DNA from: an uncultured Methanosarcinales archaeon | GTDB lineage: Archaea; Halobacteriota; Methanosarcinia; Methanotrichales; Methanotrichaceae | DNA length: 8,555 nt | Assembly (NCBI GenBank): GCA_937864385.1 | Contig: CALMJN010000011.1 | Span: forward strand, 1 to 8,555 | Direction: 5' to 3' | In this document: positions 5,963 through 8,555 of the stretch, one piece after another | Position numbering within the stretch: the first letter of the stretch is position 1 | How the letters are laid out: every line of letters starts with the position of its first letter | Position numbers and translations under genes: made by a program | Notes under the pieces: generated by a model | The model's database searches: none | What the model saw: the letters and a program-made list of their open reading frames with translations, nothing else | What the model was told of the DNA's origin: nothing

Positions 5963-7271
5963 CCTTAGAAACCACGCTCAAGAGCTGCTCTCATCGGCGC
6001 TTGCCGCCGGGGCGGAGGAGGCAGAGGTTTACGGCATTTCTTCTCTGTCATTTGATATAGACCTGCGCCGGGCTCAGGTGGAGCTGGCCAGCCGAAGTCT
6101 GCACCGCGGCCTGGGACTGCGAGCAGTTGTATCGGGAGCCGTGGGCTTTTCCAGCACCAGCGATATGTCATTGCTTTCAAGCGTGGCCAGGAGCGCAGTT
6201 CAATCGGCCCGGGCCCGCGGTCCGGATCCCGCCTGGCGGGGCCTTCCCCGGCCAGAAAGGGTAACTCACCCGGAGAACACCTTCGATCCCCGACTGGCGG
6301 AGATGGGCCCGGAGGAGTGTCTGGAGCTGGCCAAAGGCCTGGTGGCCGGCTGCTCCGAGGTGGCCGGGGCAGAGCCGGTCTCGGGTGGGCTGGCCTGCGC
6401 CAGCGGCACGAGTTTAATACTCAACTCCCGGGATCTGGAACTGGAGGAGAGGGGAACGATCATGCAGGCCTCACTGGAGGCCATTGCCCGGGGGGCGGAC
6501 GTGGCCACCGGAAGCGATTTTTATATCTCGCGACGCTTGGACTCCTCTCTGGAAGAGGTGGGACGGAGCGCCGCAGAATTGGCGCGCTCCTCTCTGGGCG
6601 GGCAAAAGGCGGAAAGCGGGACATTCGATGTCCTGCTCCGGCCCCAGGCGGCGGCTGAGCTGCTCGAGTATACCCTTATTCCCGCTCTGCTGGCGGACAG
6701 CGTCCAGAAGGGCCGATCGGTGCTTGCCGGGAGGATAGGAGAGAGCATAGCCTCGGAGAGACTGTTCATAGCCGATGACGGGCTTGTCTCCGGAGGAATA
6801 GACAGCTCCGCCTTTGACGGCGAGGGGGTGCCATCCCAGCGGACGGTTTTGATTGAAGATGGCACTTTAAAGGCCTATCTTTATGACAGCTATACGGCAG
6901 GAAAAGAGGGCCTGCATTCCACAGGCAATGCCGTGCGCAGCGGGTATACCGCCGTACCCCGGGTGGGAGCGAGGAATTTCATCCTCAGCTCGCGGCAGAG
7001 TCAGAATCTCCTGGAGGAGACAGGAGGATTTCTGGTTTCAGGGCTCATTGGAGCTCATACCGCCAATGCCATCTCCGGGGACTTCTCGGTGGAGGCCAGA
7101 AATGCCTTTGCCATCTCACCGGGAGAGCGGGCCCGGCCCATTCGCTCCCTGATGCTTGCCGGAAATATCTTCGAGCTGCTCCGGGAGATTGAGGTGGGAA
7201 GAGATGTGCGCTCCGTAGGCTCCATCGTCACCCCCACGGTGAAGCTGCGAATGAAGGTAGTTGGAAGCTAA
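5922..7271 (+). CDS. TldE/PmbA-like protein (TldD/PmbA family)
   Basis: This 449-aa protein belongs to the TldD/TldE (PmbA) family, whose bacterial members form a metalloprotease pair that degrades small peptides or trims leader peptides. It lacks the HExxxH zinc motif of TldD, so it fits TldE, the non-catalytic partner. Signatures are the N-terminal AAGAEEAEVYG (about 28-38) and the C-terminal segment FDGEGVPSQRTVLIEDGTLK then YLYDSYTAGKEGLHSTGNA (about 297-338), and a late GDFSVEARNAFAI. The start is ATG 5922 or ATG 5937; both lie inside the PAC2 gene. No TldD partner is present in the window. It is followed by 22 nt and then the PRPP synthetase gene. Confidence 0.88.
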   Translation: MRRAGMRISDTSDSLRNHAQELLSSALAAGAEEAEVYGISSLSFDIDLRRAQVELASRSLHRGLGLRAVVSGAVGFSSTSDMSLLSSVARSAVQSARARGPDPAWRGLPRPERVTHPENTFDPRLAEMGPEECLELAKGLVAGCSEVAGAEPVSGGLACASGTSLILNSRDLELEERGTIMQASLEAIARGADVATGSDFYISRRLDSSLEEVGRSAAELARSSLGGQKAESGTFDVLLRPQAAAELLEYTLIPALLADSVQKGRSVLAGRIGESIASERLFIADDGLVSGGIDSSAFDGEGVPSQRTVLIEDGTLKAYLYDSYTAGKEGLHSTGNAVRSGYTAVPRVGARNFILSSRQSQNLLEETGGFLVSGLIGAHTANAISGDFSVEARNAFAISPGERARPIRSLMLAGNIFELLREIEVGRDVRSVGSIVTPTVKLRMKVVGS

Positions 7272-7293
7272 TAGATGAGCTAAAGGTGATTTT

Positions 7294-8148
7294 ATGGTGG
7301 TTATAGGAGGGCCTGCCTCCCAGCTTCTGGCTGGCCGGGTGGCGGCAAGTTTAAACGAAAGCCTTGCTCTTTGCGATTACAGGACATTTCCGGATGGGGA
7401 GTCTTACTCCCAGATTCAGAGCGAGCTGGATGATGAGATAATCATAATCCAGTCCACGCCCACGGATAAGGATCTGGTCTATCTTTTGCAGCTTCTGGAT
7501 ATCTGCCAGGGGCGGCCGATCAAGCTGGTCATACCCTACTTCGGCTATGCCCGTCAGGACAAGATCTTCCAGCCGGGCGAGCCCATGACCGCCCGGGCAG
7601 TGGCCACGGCTCTCAATCCCTTTCTCAAGGAGGGCAGCGTCTTTCTGATCAACATCCATGCCCCCTCCATTATGATCCACTTCCACTGCCCGGCGGAGAG
7701 TCTGGACGCCACGCCCCTCTTGGCAGAGCGGATTGCGGGCATGGGCCTGCATGATCCCGTGGTCATATCCCCGGACAAGGGGGCCATGAACATGGCCCGG
7801 ACCGCAGCCAGGGCGTTGGGATCCGATTGCGACTTTTTGCAGAAGACCCGCCTCTCCGGCACCGAGGTCTCCATGGCTCCCCAGGAGGTGGCGGTGGCAG
7901 GGCGGGATGTGGTCATATTCGACGACATGATCGCCACCGGCGGGACCATGGCCACGGCCATCACCATGCTCCGCCGACAGGGAGCGAAGCGGGTCTATCT
8001 GGCGGCGGTGCATCCGGTACTGACCGGATCGGCGGTGCTGAGGCTCTACCGCTCCGGGGTGGAGGCGGTCCTGGCCACGGATACATTGGACAAGGCAGTG
8101 AGCACGGTATCGGTGGCGCCGCTGATTGCAGAGGCGATTATGTCCTGA
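7294..8148 (+). CDS. prs: Ribose-phosphate pyrophosphokinase (PRPP synthetase)
   Basis: It makes PRPP from ribose 5-phosphate and ATP, the precursor for purines, pyrimidines, histidine, tryptophan and, in methanogens, other cofactors. The 284-aa length is typical of short archaeal enzymes. Visible sites are FPDGE (32-36), the ATP-binding YFGYARQDK (82-90), NIHAPS with H122, PDKGA (160-164), the flexible-loop KTR (184-186) and the PRPP loop VVIFDDMIATGGTM (206-219). ATG 7294 is preceded by AAAGGTGATTTT, a strong ribosome binding site. It is the last plus-strand gene and converges with cas2. Confidence 0.96.
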   Translation: MVVIGGPASQLLAGRVAASLNESLALCDYRTFPDGESYSQIQSELDDEIIIIQSTPTDKDLVYLLQLLDICQGRPIKLVIPYFGYARQDKIFQPGEPMTARAVATALNPFLKEGSVFLINIHAPSIMIHFHCPAESLDATPLLAERIAGMGLHDPVVISPDKGAMNMARTAARALGSDCDFLQKTRLSGTEVSMAPQEVAVAGRDVVIFDDMIATGGTMATAITMLRRQGAKRVYLAAVHPVLTGSAVLRLYRSGVEAVLATDTLDKAVSTVSVAPLIAEAIMS

Positions 8149-8273
8149 TGGCTCAGGCCTTCTTTTCTAAATTTCTCAGGAAAAACGATGTTGTCCGGTC
8201 CCGTGATCCAGGCAATATGCCTTTCCCTAAGAAAAAGGCCCGGGACATCGGTTGTATCCGGAATGATTCCAGA
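8149..8273. other. Convergent intergenic region between prs and cas2
   Basis: These 125 bp hold T-tracts in both directions (TTCTTTTC on plus; CCTTTTTC on minus, around 8231-8238), which fits bidirectional termination. No CRISPR repeat unit, leader or tRNA is visible here. Confidence 0.5.
8160..8176 (+). terminator. T-rich transcript end of the plus-strand operon
   Basis: Twelve bases after the prs stop, the T/C-rich stretch TTCTTTTCTAAATTTC resembles archaeal termination signals, which rely on T tracts rather than hairpins. The position fits, at the end of the operon before a convergent gene. Confidence 0.4.
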
Positions 8274-8555
8274 TTAAACGATGATCGATTTGCGCTCCAT
8301 GTCCGGGGGGTGCAGACCGATGAAATCGATGCGATCATCGACCCTTCCCTCAAGCGGGCCCAGATCAACTATCATTATCCTGTCCTGGTCATGTTTTACA
8401 ATCTCGGTCAATGCTGCCATCAGCTCGATCTTTCCTTTCTCGGTCAGATTGCACCGGAATACAGAATAATGGATGGGATCTCCAAAGCCCTTCATTGTCT
8501 TATGGACTGTGTGTAGGCGCTTTGCATCCATAATATCATAGCTGACAATATAGCT
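8274..8555 (-). CDS. cas2: CRISPR-associated Cas2, 3' part, truncated at the window edge
   Basis: The visible 93 residues start SYIVSYDIMDAKRLHTVHK and end MERKSIIV with TAA at 8274-8276. Family marks are the first beta strand ending in SYDI with the conserved Asp, KRLHTVHKTMKGFGDPIHYS, the VFRCNLTEKGK segment, and RIMIVDLGP in the later strand. It fits the common Cas2 family (COG1343/PF09827 type) rather than the Cas2e type. Cas2 forms the spacer-integration complex with Cas1. Only a few N-terminal residues are missing; an internal ATG at 8531 comes after the SYDI strand and is not the true start. The rest of the cas operon should lie to the right of the window, since cas1 normally precedes cas2. 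Confidence 0.88.
   Translation of the reverse strand, partial: SYIVSYDIMDAKRLHTVHKTMKGFGDPIHYSVFRCNLTEKGKIELMAALTEIVKHDQDRIMIVDLGPLEGRVDDRIDFIGLHPPDMERKSIIV

Noticed and set aside
7351..8013. Long minus-strand ORF (220 codons) opposite prs
   Set aside because: It is a mirror of the prs coding frame, with Gly/His/Arg-rich composition and no family resemblance; prs has all catalytic motifs.
8149..8273. Possible CRISPR array or leader next to cas2
   Set aside because: No direct repeat of 24-37 bases occurs; the stretch GGGACATCGGTTGTATCCGG is only loosely similar to neighbouring sequence.
7827..8516. Plus-strand ORF of 229 codons running from prs into the cas2 region
   Set aside because: Its first half is an out-of-frame reading of prs and its second half is antisense to cas2. 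The translation is His/Gly-rich without a fold-like pattern.

Overview
The window looks like chromosomal DNA of a methanogenic euryarchaeon. Signs are archaeal-type ribosomal proteins L44e and S27e, aIF2-alpha, Nop10, a GINS subunit, the eukaryotic-type primase small subunit PriS, TATA-box promoters and frequent GTG/TTG starts. Moderately high GC and the look of PriS, L44e and the charged minus-strand protein suggest Methanosarcinales, perhaps Methanothrix/Methanosaeta. That placement is inference from memory of family sequences, not from a search.

Layout. Positions 1-180 hold no gene, only a 17-bp palindrome and a weak hairpin. Positions 181-1025 (minus strand) carry a charged helical protein of unknown function, followed downstream by coding-like sequence in two other frames, so this looks like a gene with a frame-disrupted 3' end. 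A divergent promoter region (about 1026-1153) separates it from the plus-strand genes. The first plus-strand unit is a nitrilase-superfamily C-N hydrolase overlapping the primase gene priS. A second promoter near 3170 precedes a tight series: GINS (Gins51/Gins15 type), rpl44e, rps27e, aIF2-alpha, nop10, a PAC2-family proteasome-assembly-chaperone-like gene, a TldE/PmbA-like gene and PRPP synthetase (prs). Gaps there are 22 nt or less, and several stops and starts overlap as ATGA. A short convergent intergenic region (8149-8273) follows, then the 3' part of a minus-strand cas2 gene that runs off the right edge.

How they fit. Primase and GINS act at the replication fork. L44e, S27e and aIF2-alpha act in translation, and Nop10 in H/ACA RNP pseudouridylation of rRNA. 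This replication-translation linkage is a known conserved archaeal gene neighbourhood. The PAC2 and TldE genes add protein quality control or proteolysis, and prs supplies PRPP for nucleotide synthesis. The cas2 fragment shows that a CRISPR adaptation module begins at the right edge, but no array lies inside the window.

The most unusual signal is rps27e, a clear 55-codon gene that appears to start at CTG. It has a well-placed Shine-Dalgarno sequence, and no ATG, GTG or TTG is available upstream. I did not find a clear unknown multi-gene system; most of the window is core archaeal informational genes.
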